From Actinomycetota bacterium (GTDB lineage Bacteria; Actinomycetota; Acidimicrobiia; Acidimicrobiales; AC-14), in NCBI GenBank assembly GCA_020200615.1, contig JAIVIH010000421.1, forward strand, positions 1 through 5,879: a DNA stretch of 5,879 nucleotides, in the 5' to 3' direction. How positions within the stretch are numbered: the first letter of the stretch is position 1; every line of letters starts with the position of its first letter. Below the pieces are notes generated by a model, which ran no database searches, was not told the origin of the DNA, and saw nothing but the letters and a program-made list of their open reading frames with translations. The position numbers and the translations under genes were made by a program. This document shows positions 1-5,879 of the stretch, in pieces.

Positions 1-662
1 AGACGATCGAGGCCGTCGACTTCATGACCCGCCTGTTCAGGGCGACCATGACCGACGAGGTCTTCGCCTGGAACGCGGCATCCAACAACCAGGGCCTGAT
101 CGCGGGAAACCTCTCCTACATCCTCAACTCCATCTCCGCCTACCGCACGGCTCAGACGGCCAACCCCGACGTGGCCGAGGACGTGTTCTTCACGCCGCCG
201 CTGAAGGGACCCACCGGCATAAGCCTCGCCAGCGAGCACGTCATCCCCATCTACGTCATTCCCAAGCACGCCCAGAACCCGGATGCGGCCAAGGAGTTCA
301 TCATCACCCTGGTGAACAACTACTCCCAAGTCAGCCACGAGAGCGAGCTGTACACCTTCCCCGCCTTCCCCGACCCGGTGCCCGAATTGCCAAGCTGGCT
401 CGACAACGACCCCTTCGGCTCCAAGCCGGCCAACAAGCTGGCCTTCCTCAAGGACGCCGAGAGGTGGAGCACCACCCTGGGTCACCCCGGCCCGGCCAAC
501 GCCGCCATCGGCGAGGTGTTCGACACGTTCATCATCCCCAAGATGATGGCCAAGGCGGCGCGCGGCGAGCTGAGCCCGAGGGACGCCGTCATCGACGCCG
601 AGAACCAGATCAAGCCGATCTTTGACCGCTGGCGTGAACGGGGCCTGGTGGGCGGGAGGTAG
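1..662 (+). CDS. Carbohydrate ABC transporter extracellular solute-binding protein, C-terminal part (5' end outside window)
   Basis: This is the C-terminal ~219 residues of a periplasm-type or lipid-anchored binding protein that delivers a sugar or glycoside to the permeases encoded downstream. The frame is open from base 3 to the TAG at 660-662. The ATG at 24 is only an internal methionine, because the open frame and the family's usual length (~400-450 residues) both point to a start left of the window. Family-type features include the segment NNQGLIAGNLSYILNSISAY (the 'G+aAM..G.' region of family 1 binding proteins), then a stretch like 'PLP.GP.G.....' (TPPLKGPTG), then IPKHAQNPDAAKEFI, matching the usual 'KN.eaA.eFi.fl' helix. 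The tail is helical and ends in DAENQIKPIFDRWRERG, the usual C-terminal helix. The signal peptide, lipobox and first lobe are not visible, so the ligand cannot be judged. The assignment rests on the motifs and on the four transporter or linked genes that follow. Confidence 0.9.
   Translation, partial: TIEAVDFMTRLFRATMTDEVFAWNAASNNQGLIAGNLSYILNSISAYRTAQTANPDVAEDVFFTPPLKGPTGISLASEHVIPIYVIPKHAQNPDAAKEFIITLVNNYSQVSHESELYTFPAFPDPVPELPSWLDNDPFGSKPANKLAFLKDAERWSTTLGHPGPANAAIGEVFDTFIIPKMMAKAARGELSPRDAVIDAENQIKPIFDRWRERGLVGGR
654..660 (+). promoter_or_regulatory. Ribosome binding site for the ABC ATPase
   Basis: GGGAGGT lies 10 nt before the ATG at 671 and overlaps the last codons and the first base of the stop codon of the binding-protein gene. 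It is a strong Shine-Dalgarno match and fixes the ATG at 671 as the start of the ATPase. Confidence 0.75.
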
Positions 663-670
663 CTCACCGG

Positions 671-1708
671 ATGGCGATCGTCGAGGTCCGCCACCTCACC
701 AAGCGGTTCGAGGGCAACGCCTCGGCAGCGGTCGACGACCTCGACCTCGCCACCGGCGAAGGCGAGTACCTGGTCCTCCTGGGCCCGTCCGGCTGCGGGA
801 AGACGACGCTCCTGCGCCTCATCGCCGGGCTCGAGCAGCCCACGTCGGGCGAGGTGCTGATCGGCGGCGAGCCCATGGTCGGCCTGCCCCCGCGGGCCCG
901 AAAGATCGCCATGGTGTTCCAGAGCTACGCCCTCTACCCCCACAAAACGGCCCGCAAGAACATCGACTTCCCGCTCAAGGCCCAGGGTCTGGAGCCGGCC
1001 GAGAGGATGAAGAAGGTCGAGTGGGCGGCCGAACTGCTGGGCATCACCCGGCTCCTCGACCGCCGTCCCCGGCACCTCTCGGGGGGCGAGCGCCAGCGGG
1101 TGGCCCTGGCCCGGGCCCTGGTGCGGGAGCCCGACGTCTTCCTCCTCGACGAGCCCCTCTCCAACCTGGACGCCAAGCTGCGGGCCACCGCCCGCGACGA
1201 CCTGAAGCAATTCCAGGACAAGATCGGCACGACCACGATCTACGTGACCCATGACCAGGTGGAGGCCATGGGCCTGGGCGACCGGATCGCGGTCATGTCG
1301 GAGGGCAAGATCCGCCAGCTGGGCACGCCCCTCGACGTCTACCACGACCCGGCCGACACCTTCGTGGCCACGTTCCTGGGCTCTCCCCCCATGAACATGG
1401 TGAAGCGGGAGGACGTCCTCGTCGGCTTCCGGCCCGAGAGCCTGCTGCCCAAGGGCGTGGTCGAGGCCGACGACGGGGCCGTCTCCGTTCCCTTTCACGT
1501 CCACCGGGTGGAGTACCTGGGGTCGGAGCGGCATCTGGTGGGAACCGTCGACACGCTGGGCGAGGAGACGAGGGTCATCGCCATGCTGCCGGCGACCGTG
1601 TCCGACCACGTCCCGCCCGACCAGACGCACGAGTTCGTCATTCGGGGCGCCGACCTGCGGTTCTTCGACCCGGCCACTGGGGCCCGCACCGACCGGCGGC
1701 GGCTCTGA
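671..1708 (+). CDS. Sugar ABC transporter ATP-binding protein, MalK/UgpC type
   Basis: This cytoplasmic ATPase subunit of 345 residues powers the CUT1-type importer encoded around it. All nucleotide-binding motifs are intact: Walker A GPSGCGKTT (residues 38-46), Q-loop Gln84 in FQSYALYPH, signature LSGGERQRVALARAL (136-150), Walker B VFLLDEPLSNLD (156-167) and switch His194 in VTHDQVEAMGLGDRIAVM. After about residue 230 comes the MalK-type regulatory/TOBE region, recognised by FLGSPPMNMV, VGFRPESLLP and a terminal RGADLRFFDPATG. This region is compact: only about six residues separate PPMNMV from VGFRPE, where MalK has several tens, and the total is 345 against about 370 for MalK. This looks like a natural short subfamily, since the frame and sequence remain coherent. 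The ATG at 671 has a strong RBS, and the gene starts 8 nt after the binding-protein stop. Such ATPases are sometimes shared by several importers, so substrate cannot be inferred from this subunit. Confidence 0.97.
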   Translation: MAIVEVRHLTKRFEGNASAAVDDLDLATGEGEYLVLLGPSGCGKTTLLRLIAGLEQPTSGEVLIGGEPMVGLPPRARKIAMVFQSYALYPHKTARKNIDFPLKAQGLEPAERMKKVEWAAELLGITRLLDRRPRHLSGGERQRVALARALVREPDVFLLDEPLSNLDAKLRATARDDLKQFQDKIGTTTIYVTHDQVEAMGLGDRIAVMSEGKIRQLGTPLDVYHDPADTFVATFLGSPPMNMVKREDVLVGFRPESLLPKGVVEADDGAVSVPFHVHRVEYLGSERHLVGTVDTLGEETRVIAMLPATVSDHVPPDQTHEFVIRGADLRFFDPATGARTDRRRL

Positions 1709-2470
1709 GCGACATTCAACGCGAGACGTCCGTCCGCCGGCGCCGGTTCCTGTTCGACCGGGACGGCGTGCTCGCCCCCCTCATGCTCCTGCCGTCCGTG
1801 GTCTACATCGTCGCCCTCGTCGCCGTCCCCTTCTTCCTGGCCATCGCCTACAGCCTGAGCGACGTCACCGTGGGCGACCCCAGCTTCGACTACGTCGGCC
1901 TGCGCAACTTCCGGGCCGTCCTGCGCGACCCCGTGTTCCGCCGGTCCCTCACCAACAGCCTGTTCATCACCGTCGTCACCATGGTGCTGGTTCTGCTCCT
2001 GGCCAAGACCCTGGCCCTCGTGCTCACCCGCGACTTCCGGGGCAAGTGGCTGGTCCGCTTCCTGATCCTCCTGCCGTGGACCACTCCGGTTCCGCTCGCC
2101 GCCATCGCCTGGCTGTGGCTGCTCGACTCGCTGTTCAGCCCCATCGACTGGACCCTGCGGTGGCTCGGGCTGATCGACGGCAACCTGCACTGGCTGGGCA
2201 ACTCCACCCTGGCCATGGCCTCCGTCATCGCCGTGCAGGTCTGGCGCATCGTCCCGCTGGCCGCGGTCATCATCATGGCCGGGCTGGCCGCCATCCCCCA
2301 GGACATCAACGACGCGGCCGAGGTGGACGGGGCCGGGTTCTGGCGGAAGCTGTTCGAGATCACCATCCCCCTCACCCTCCCGGTCACGGCCGTGGCCACC
2401 CTGTTCGGGGCGGTGCTGGTCTTCACCGATATGAGCGTCGTCTTCGTGCTCACCCGCGGCGGGCCGGTGG

Positions 2471-2482
2471 ACGCCTCTTCCG
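2471..2482 (+). other. Frameshift/deletion point in the MalF-type permease
   Basis: Coding in frame 1 ends sensibly with GTG GAC GCC (V-D-A, to 2475). Coding in frame 3 starts sensibly with TTC CGG GGC (F-R-G, from 2478). Only two bases, CT, separate them, whereas relatives have about nine residues between these points (of the kind TQVLATWAF, from memory). The simplest explanation is loss of a segment whose length is 1 modulo 3, around 25 nt. The lost part is in the extracytoplasmic loop before the last membrane helix. Confidence 0.8.
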
Positions 2483-2587
2483 GGGCATCCAGGGTGGCGA
2501 CCTGGCCCAGGGGGCGGCCATCGCCCTCTTCCTGTTCCCGCTCCTTCTGACCATGGCCGTCCTCATCCTGAGGTCGGTGCGGAAGAT

Positions 2588-2596
2588 GGAGGTGAT
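2588..2596 (+). promoter_or_regulatory. Near-perfect ribosome binding site for the second permease
   Basis: GGAGGTGAT is complementary to the 3' end of 16S rRNA over nine bases. Its GGAGG core ends 7 nt before the GTG at 2600. It lies inside the last codons of the first permease, in the shifted frame (K-M-E-V-M). This supports the start at GTG 2600 and shows that 2478-2600 is still the real end of the first permease gene. Confidence 0.85.
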
Positions 2597-2599
2597 GTA

Positions 2600-3457
2600 G
2601 TGGACGCGGCGGCGATGCGCCGGCGCAGGCGGGGAAGCAGGGCCGGCCTCTACGCCTTGGTGGTGGGCTCCACCCTGTTCGCCGCCTTCCCCTTCGTGTG
2701 GTCGCTCATCACCGCCTTCAAGGCCGACCAGGACCTGTACAACCGCAACCACAACCCCTTCATCTTCAACATCGAGCCGACGTTCGAGCACGTCCGGCTG
2801 CTGTTCGAGGGCACTGCCTTCAACACCTTCGTGGTCAATACGGTGGTCGTGGCCGTGCTGGTGGTGGCCATCACCCTCGCCGCCAGCCTTCCCGCGGCTT
2901 ACAGCCTGGCCCGGCTCAACCTCCGCTGGGGCGGCGCCATGGGGATCGCCATCTTCCTCGTCTACCTGATCCCGCCGTCCCTGCTATTCATCTCCCTCTC
3001 GCGCGTGGTGTCCTACCTGGGGCTCCAGGACTCACGATGGGCGCTCGTCGTCCTCTATCCGACCATCACCATCCCCGTTTCGGTGTGGCTCCTCATGGGG
3101 TTCTTCAAGGGCATCCCGCGGGACATCGAGGAGCAGGCCATGGTCGACGGCTACAGCCGGCTGGGCGCCTTCGTGCGGACGGTGCTCCCCCTGTCCTTTC
3201 CGGGCATGGTGGCGGTCGTCGTGTTCTCGGCCACCCTCTCGGCCAGCGAGTTCATCTATGCCCTGGCCTTCGTGTCCCAGACCAGCCAGAAGACGATCAG
3301 CGTGGGGGTGCCGACCGAGCTGGTCAGGGGTGACGTGTTCTTCTGGCAGTCGCTTCAGGCCGCCACCCTGCTGGTCGCCATCCCCATCGCCTTGGTGTTC
3401 AACACCTTTCTCAAGCGCTTCATCGCCGGGTTCACCATGGGCGCGGTGAAGGGCTGA
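2600..3457 (+). CDS. Sugar ABC transporter permease, MalG type
   Basis: This is the second channel subunit of the importer, 285 residues, the usual length for MalG-like proteins. The N-terminus is basic (MRRRRRGSRAG, residues 6-16). About six membrane helices are visible, including residues 17-39, 79-102, 113-135, 147-169, 200-225 and 252-272. The EAA loop that contacts the ATPase is clear at about 173-202: PRDIEEQAMVDGYSRLGAFV followed by RTVLPLSFPG. The tail FLKRFIAGFTMGAVKG is the standard MalG C-terminus that inserts at the ATPase interface. GTG at 2600 shares its G with the TAG stop of the previous gene (TAGTG) and has a near-perfect RBS, so the two permeases are probably translationally coupled. 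The frame is intact throughout, unlike the partner permease. Confidence 0.96.
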   Translation: MDAAAMRRRRRGSRAGLYALVVGSTLFAAFPFVWSLITAFKADQDLYNRNHNPFIFNIEPTFEHVRLLFEGTAFNTFVVNTVVVAVLVVAITLAASLPAAYSLARLNLRWGGAMGIAIFLVYLIPPSLLFISLSRVVSYLGLQDSRWALVVLYPTITIPVSVWLLMGFFKGIPRDIEEQAMVDGYSRLGAFVRTVLPLSFPGMVAVVVFSATLSASEFIYALAFVSQTSQKTISVGVPTELVRGDVFFWQSLQAATLLVAIPIALVFNTFLKRFIAGFTMGAVKG

Positions 3458-3459
3458 GC

Positions 3460-4341
3460 GTGGACGATTTCCAGCCGCGACCCGCCGACCGCGGTTCCGT
3501 CGTCTTCTTTCACGCCCACCCCGACGACGAGGCCATCTTCACGGGCGGCACCATGGCCCGGCTGGCGGCTGACGGGTGGCGCGTTGTCCTCGTCGTAGCC
3601 ACCCAGGGGGAGCTGGGAGCGCCCCGGGCGCCGGGAGACGCGGCGGAGGCGGTCGCCGCCCATCGGGTCACCGAGACCCGCCAGGCGGCCGACCTCCTGA
3701 GCGTCGCCCGGCTGGAGTTCCTCGGCTACCACGACTCAGGGATGCTGGGAGACGCGGCCAACTCCGCTCCCGGAGCGTTCTGGGCGGCGGATTCGGACGA
3801 CGTGGCCCGACGGATGGCTCTCCTACTGAAGGAGGAGCGGGCCGTCGCCCTCGTCGTCTATGACCAGACCGGCATCTACGGGCACCCCGACCACGTGAAG
3901 GTGCACGAGGTCGGAGTCCGGGCGGCGGAGCTGGCCGGCGTCGATGCCGTCTACGAGGTCACCGTCGACCGGGAGTACCTCCACTTCGTGGAGACCCACC
4001 TCGTCATCGAGGCCGGCGCCAAGCGGACCACCCGGGGTCCGGAGGAGGGCGACCTGGGCCTGGCCGCGTCGGCCATCGGCATGCCCACCGTCCTGGTCAC
4101 CGCCACCGTCGACGTACGCCCCGTCCTCGACCGCAAGCGGGCGGCCATGGGAGCCCACGGCAGCCAGATCCCGGAGACGGCGTCGGCCATGCGACTCCCG
4201 ACCGAGGCCTTTGCCGCGGTGTACGGCTACGAGTGGTTCGTCCGCCGAGGGCCCGAGCGGCCCCCTGAGCGGGGTGAAGGCCGTGGTGACCGCGACGGCG
4301 GGCCGATCGAGTCTCTGGCCGGTGAGGCGGGCGGCTGGTAA
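3460..4341 (+). CDS. PIG-L/LmbE-family zinc-dependent deacetylase (MshB/Mca-like)
   Basis: This is a 293-residue cytoplasmic metal-dependent deacetylase or amidase. The family removes N-acetyl or similar acyl groups from GlcNAc-containing substrates; in Actinobacteria known members include MshB and Mca of mycothiol metabolism. The first motif AHPDDE is at residues 19-24 and the third zinc ligand lies in GHPDH (141-145), so His20, Asp23 and His145 are the likely Zn ligands and Asp22 the general base. GYHDSGM (89-95) resembles the 'RDSGM' stretch of MshB/Mca. The final ~30 residues are rich in Arg, Gly, Glu and Pro and look disordered. No signal peptide is seen. GTG at 3460 follows the permease stop by 2 nt with a weak GAAGGG at 3448-3453, so it belongs to the transporter operon. 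I infer, but cannot show, that it acts on an imported N-acetylated sugar or conjugate. The sequence does not distinguish this from mycothiol-related activity. Confidence 0.92.
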   Translation: MDDFQPRPADRGSVVFFHAHPDDEAIFTGGTMARLAADGWRVVLVVATQGELGAPRAPGDAAEAVAAHRVTETRQAADLLSVARLEFLGYHDSGMLGDAANSAPGAFWAADSDDVARRMALLLKEERAVALVVYDQTGIYGHPDHVKVHEVGVRAAELAGVDAVYEVTVDREYLHFVETHLVIEAGAKRTTRGPEEGDLGLAASAIGMPTVLVTATVDVRPVLDRKRAAMGAHGSQIPETASAMRLPTEAFAAVYGYEWFVRRGPERPPERGEGRGDRDGGPIESLAGEAGGW

Positions 4342-4388
4342 AAGGGGCGGCCGGCGGTGGCCGTCGTGGTTAGCGTGCCTGGATGTAA

Positions 4389-5267
4389 TGCTCCATCCTC
4401 TTGATCCCCGCCACCGGCGACTGGGTGGCGCTGGCCGACGATCCCACCGAGGGGTGGGCCGTGCTGCGCATCCTTCCCCGGCGCTCGGTCATCAGCCGAC
4501 GCCACCCCGAGGACGCGGTTCGGGAGCAGGTTCTGGCGGCCAACGTGGACGTCGTCGGCGTGGTCTGCGCCCTCGATCGGCCCTTCGGGGAGAACCGCTT
4601 GGAACGCTTTCTGGCTGTGGCCTGGGACAGCGGCGCCCTTCCCGCGGTGATCCTCACCAAGGCCGACGCGTTCGAGGACGTCGAGGCCATCACCGCCGCT
4701 GCCCTTGCGGTCGCTCCCGGGGCCGACGTGTTCGCCACCAGCGCGGTCAGCGGTCTGGGCATGGACGACCTGCGGTCGCTACTGGCCTCGGGGCGCACGC
4801 TCGTGCTGTTGGGCCCCTCGGGCGCCGGCAAGTCGACGTTGGTGAACCGATTGGTGGGTCACGACGTCCAGGCGACGGGAGAGGTGCGGGAAGACGACCG
4901 GCGCGGCCGGCACACCACCACCACGAGGGACCTGATCCCGGTTCCCAGCGGCGGGATGCTGATCGACACGCCCGGTCTCCGGTCCCTATCGGTGTGGGAT
5001 GCGGACACGGAGGCGGCACCCGGCTTCCCCGACATCGAGGAGCTGGCCGCGGGCTGCCGGTTCCGGGATTGCAGCCACGAGGGCGAGCCGGGGTGCGCCG
5101 TCGATGCCGCAGTGAGGGACGGGACGCTCGATGCTCGCCGGCTGGTGAACTTTCTGAAGCTGCGCCGGGAAACGGCCGCCCTCGACGTGGCGCGGGACGA
5201 GCGGGCCCGCCGGGAGGCCGGTCGCAAGGGGGCCCGGGCCGTCCGGAAGGCCAAGATCGTGGATCTC
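4389..5267 (+). CDS. rsgA: Ribosome small-subunit-dependent GTPase RsgA (YjeQ/EngC), N-terminally truncated, no stop codon
   Basis: RsgA is a GTPase that binds the 30S subunit late in its assembly. The circularly permuted G-motif order that defines the family is complete in one frame: G4 TKAD (4656-4667), G5 TSA (4737-4745), G1 GPSGAGKST (4812-4838), G2-region RGRHTTTTRD (about 4902-4931) and G3 DTPGL (4965-4979). The zinc knuckle follows, with codons for Cys at 5055, Cys at 5070, His at 5076 and Cys at 5094, spaced C-x4-C-x-H-x5-C as in known RsgA. A charged C-terminal helix runs to about 5255 (GRKGARAVRKAK). The gene is abnormal at both ends. A TAA at 4386-4388 is in frame just before S-I-L-L-I-P-A-T-G-D-W-V, so roughly the first 40-80 residues of the OB fold are absent; TTG 4401 and GTG 4425 are the only near starts and neither has an RBS. 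No in-frame stop occurs between 4389 and the window end. The end given here is where homology fades. Identity is secure; function is doubtful as written. Confidence 0.88.
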
Positions 5268-5285
5268 ACGGCGCACGGGGTCCAT
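5256..5285. other. Stopless junction between convergent rsgA and MBL-fold gene
   Basis: RsgA-like sequence on the + strand is recognisable to about 5255, and MBL-like sequence on the - strand to about 5283 (FTYPVEEMD). Neither frame has a stop there: the rsgA frame stays open to 5879 and the MBL frame stays open antisense down to 4986. Codon boundaries of the two genes coincide (codons start at positions divisible by 3 on +), so antisense read-through is codon-on-codon. This suggests that a segment holding both stops and the intergenic DNA is missing. The exact join cannot be fixed by eye. Confidence 0.6.
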
Positions 5286-5879
5286 CTCTTCAACCGGATA
5301 GGTGAAATAGAGGGTCATCTCCGCTTCAGGACGAGCCTTGAACAGAAGCTCCAACGTCTCCCGGTCGGGGTTTCCGTGCTCGCCGTTGCCGGAGAAGACG
5401 TAGTTCTCGGACGTGACCCGGCCGAGGAAATCTCCCTCGTCATCGAGGTTCCGAATGCTGCCGTGATGGGGCATCTTGAGGATGCCGACGTCGATCGTCT
5501 CGTCTTCGCCGCAGACGCCGCACTCCATCATCCCCTCCAGGACCTTGTCGCTCCGGGCGTCGCCCGTCAGCAGGACGGTCTTGCCGCCGGCGCGGGCCAG
5601 GAGGACGATGCTCGACAGGTTCGCAACCGACTCGTCGTCCAGCGCTGCGAGCATCGACGGTCCCGTCCGTTCCGACGGGGGTTGCTTCTTGAGCCACTTG
5701 TCGAAGTCCTTCTGGAGGGCCACCAGCTCAGCCTGGCGCGGGCCGATGACGACGAACTCGACGCCGGCGACCTCATGGGCCACCGGTTCCCCGGGCGCAG
5801 TCTGGATGAGCCCCCCACCGAACTGTTGGTTGACCGGGATCTGCAGTCCGTCGGACAGCCTCCGCAGGTCGTCGCCCTG
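5256..5879 (-). CDS. ComEC-like metallo-beta-lactamase-fold protein, C-terminal part (5' end outside window, 3' end lost at junction)
   Basis: The - frame is open from the right edge and shows the second half of a metallo-beta-lactamase fold. NLSSIVLLARAGGKTVLLTGD contains the TGD aspartate (codon 5559-5561), a metal ligand in this class. MPHHGS follows (HHGS at 5457-5468), then NYVFSGNGEHGNPD with the histidine of HGNPD at 5376-5378. This order (N-S-Sl-vl ... LLTGD ... PHHGS ... S...HGHP-like) is that of the ComEC hydrolase domain and of stand-alone secreted or cytoplasmic relatives; no ComEC membrane helices are seen here. The HxHxDH motif must lie right of the window. GTG at 5783 is in frame but internal, because coherent sequence (GDDLRRLSDGLQIPVNQQF) continues upstream to the edge. 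Homology ends near 5283, and the frame then reads antisense through rsgA to a stop at 4986-4988, which is not a believable C-terminus. Hand counts suggest somewhat lower GC (38/60 at 5341-5400) than rsgA (44/60 at 4501-4560). Substrate is unknown. Confidence 0.78.

Larger units (their letters stand above)
1705..2600 (+). pseudogene. Sugar ABC transporter permease, MalF type, interrupted by a frameshift
   Basis: This is the first membrane-channel subunit of the importer. The frame running from 1705 encodes a basic cytoplasmic N-terminus (SDIQRETSVRRRRFLFDRDG), then TM1 (LAPLMLLPSVVYIVALVAVP), further hydrophobic segments, and the EAA loop DINDAAEVDGAGFWRKLFEI, which docks on the ATPase, ending in TIPLTLP. 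Homology runs to LTRGGPVDA at 2473-2475. The family sequence then resumes in the +2-shifted frame with FRGIQGGDLAQGAAIALFLF from 2478 and ends with the last TM helix and a basic tail at TAG 2598-2600. The unshifted frame instead runs through nonsense (SSGASRVATWPRG...) to a stop at 2548-2550. About nine expected residues are also absent at the break. The first GTG is at 1768, inside the N-terminus and directly at TM1, so it is an unlikely start; a CTG at 1705 overlapping the ATPase stop as CTGA fits better. Repaired length would be about 305 residues, normal for the family. It may be a real recent mutation or a sequence error. Confidence 0.9.

Noticed and set aside
482..1630. Long - strand open frame of 382 codons antisense to the binding protein and ATPase
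   Set aside because: It lies opposite clear ABC transporter genes, its translation is rich in His/Gly/Arg/Asp with no recognisable motif, and such antisense frames are expected in GC-rich DNA.
1768..2550. Permease gene taken as GTG 1768 to the stop at 2548-2550
   Set aside because: This would begin directly at TM1 without the basic N-terminus and end in a non-homologous tail. The true C-terminus is in the other frame at 2478-2600.
4346..4366. Possible terminator hairpin CGGCC-ggcggt-GGCCG after the deacetylase
   Set aside because: The stem has only five base pairs (4348-4352 with 4359-4363) and no T run follows. GC-rich DNA produces such pairings often.
4371..4390. Possible -10 element TAGCGT just before the ATGTAATG at rsgA
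   Set aside because: It matches the loose actinobacterial TANNNT pattern, but there is no -35-like hexamer at the right distance and no RBS, so the match is not better than chance.
4986..5255. Extension of the MBL-fold frame antisense across the end of rsgA
   Set aside because: Here the + strand shows the zinc knuckle and C-terminal helix of RsgA, and the - strand translation has no MBL-like sequence, so this is read-through after a lost stop.
3944..5305. Long + strand frame of 453 codons crossing the deacetylase end and rsgA
   Set aside because: The translation is a Arg/Gly/Pro/Ser-rich low-complexity shadow. The real RsgA motifs are in another frame over the same DNA.
5268..5879. Extension of the rsgA frame to the window edge
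   Set aside because: This DNA encodes metal-binding motifs of the MBL fold on the other strand. The + translation has no RsgA-like content beyond about 5255.
1..5879. Insertion sequences, tRNA or rRNA genes, CRISPR arrays, attachment sites
   Set aside because: No transposase motifs, terminal inverted repeats, regularly spaced repeats or tRNA-like sequence (for example GGTTCGAATCC) were seen in reading both strands.

Overview
The window is GC-rich, with G or C at most third codon positions, mixed ATG/GTG starts and tight gene packing. Together with the look of the proteins this suggests a high-GC Actinomycetota-type bacterium, possibly an uncultured lineage; that placement is inference only. 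All firmly supported genes lie on the + strand except a partial gene at the right edge.

Positions 1-4341 form one compact operon. In order it holds the C-terminal part of an extracellular solute-binding lipoprotein, a MalK/UgpC-type ATPase, two MalF/MalG-type permeases and a PIG-L/LmbE-family zinc deacetylase. Gaps are 8 nt or less and several junctions overlap (CTGA at 1705-1708, TAGTG at 2598-2602), so translational coupling is likely. The layout is that of a CUT1-type carbohydrate importer: the binding protein captures a glycan or glycoside outside the cell, the two permeases form the channel, the ATPase drives it, and the deacetylase could remove an acetyl group from an imported N-acetylated sugar. 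The substrate cannot be read from the sequence. The first permease carries a net frameshift near 2475-2478 that also removes a few conserved residues.

Positions 4342-5267 hold a 47-nt gap and then an RsgA (YjeQ/EngC) circularly permuted GTPase with all G motifs and the zinc knuckle. It has no usable N-terminus: an in-frame TAA at 4386-4388 sits just upstream of the GDWV segment, so the first part of the OB fold is missing. Its frame also has no stop codon before the window ends.

Positions 5256-5879 on the - strand hold the C-terminal part of a metallo-beta-lactamase-fold protein resembling the ComEC hydrolase domain, entering from the right edge. It too lacks a stop where its homology ends and reads on antisense through rsgA. 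The two convergent genes are joined in exact codon register with neither stop present, as expected of a deletion or assembly join at about 5256-5285.

The most notable content is therefore a set of lesions: a frameshift with a small deletion in permease 1, a missing N-terminal segment in rsgA, and a stopless rsgA/MBL junction. They may be real gene decay or consensus/assembly errors. I found no mobile element, CRISPR array, RNA gene or convincing terminator, and nothing that supports a wholly new system.
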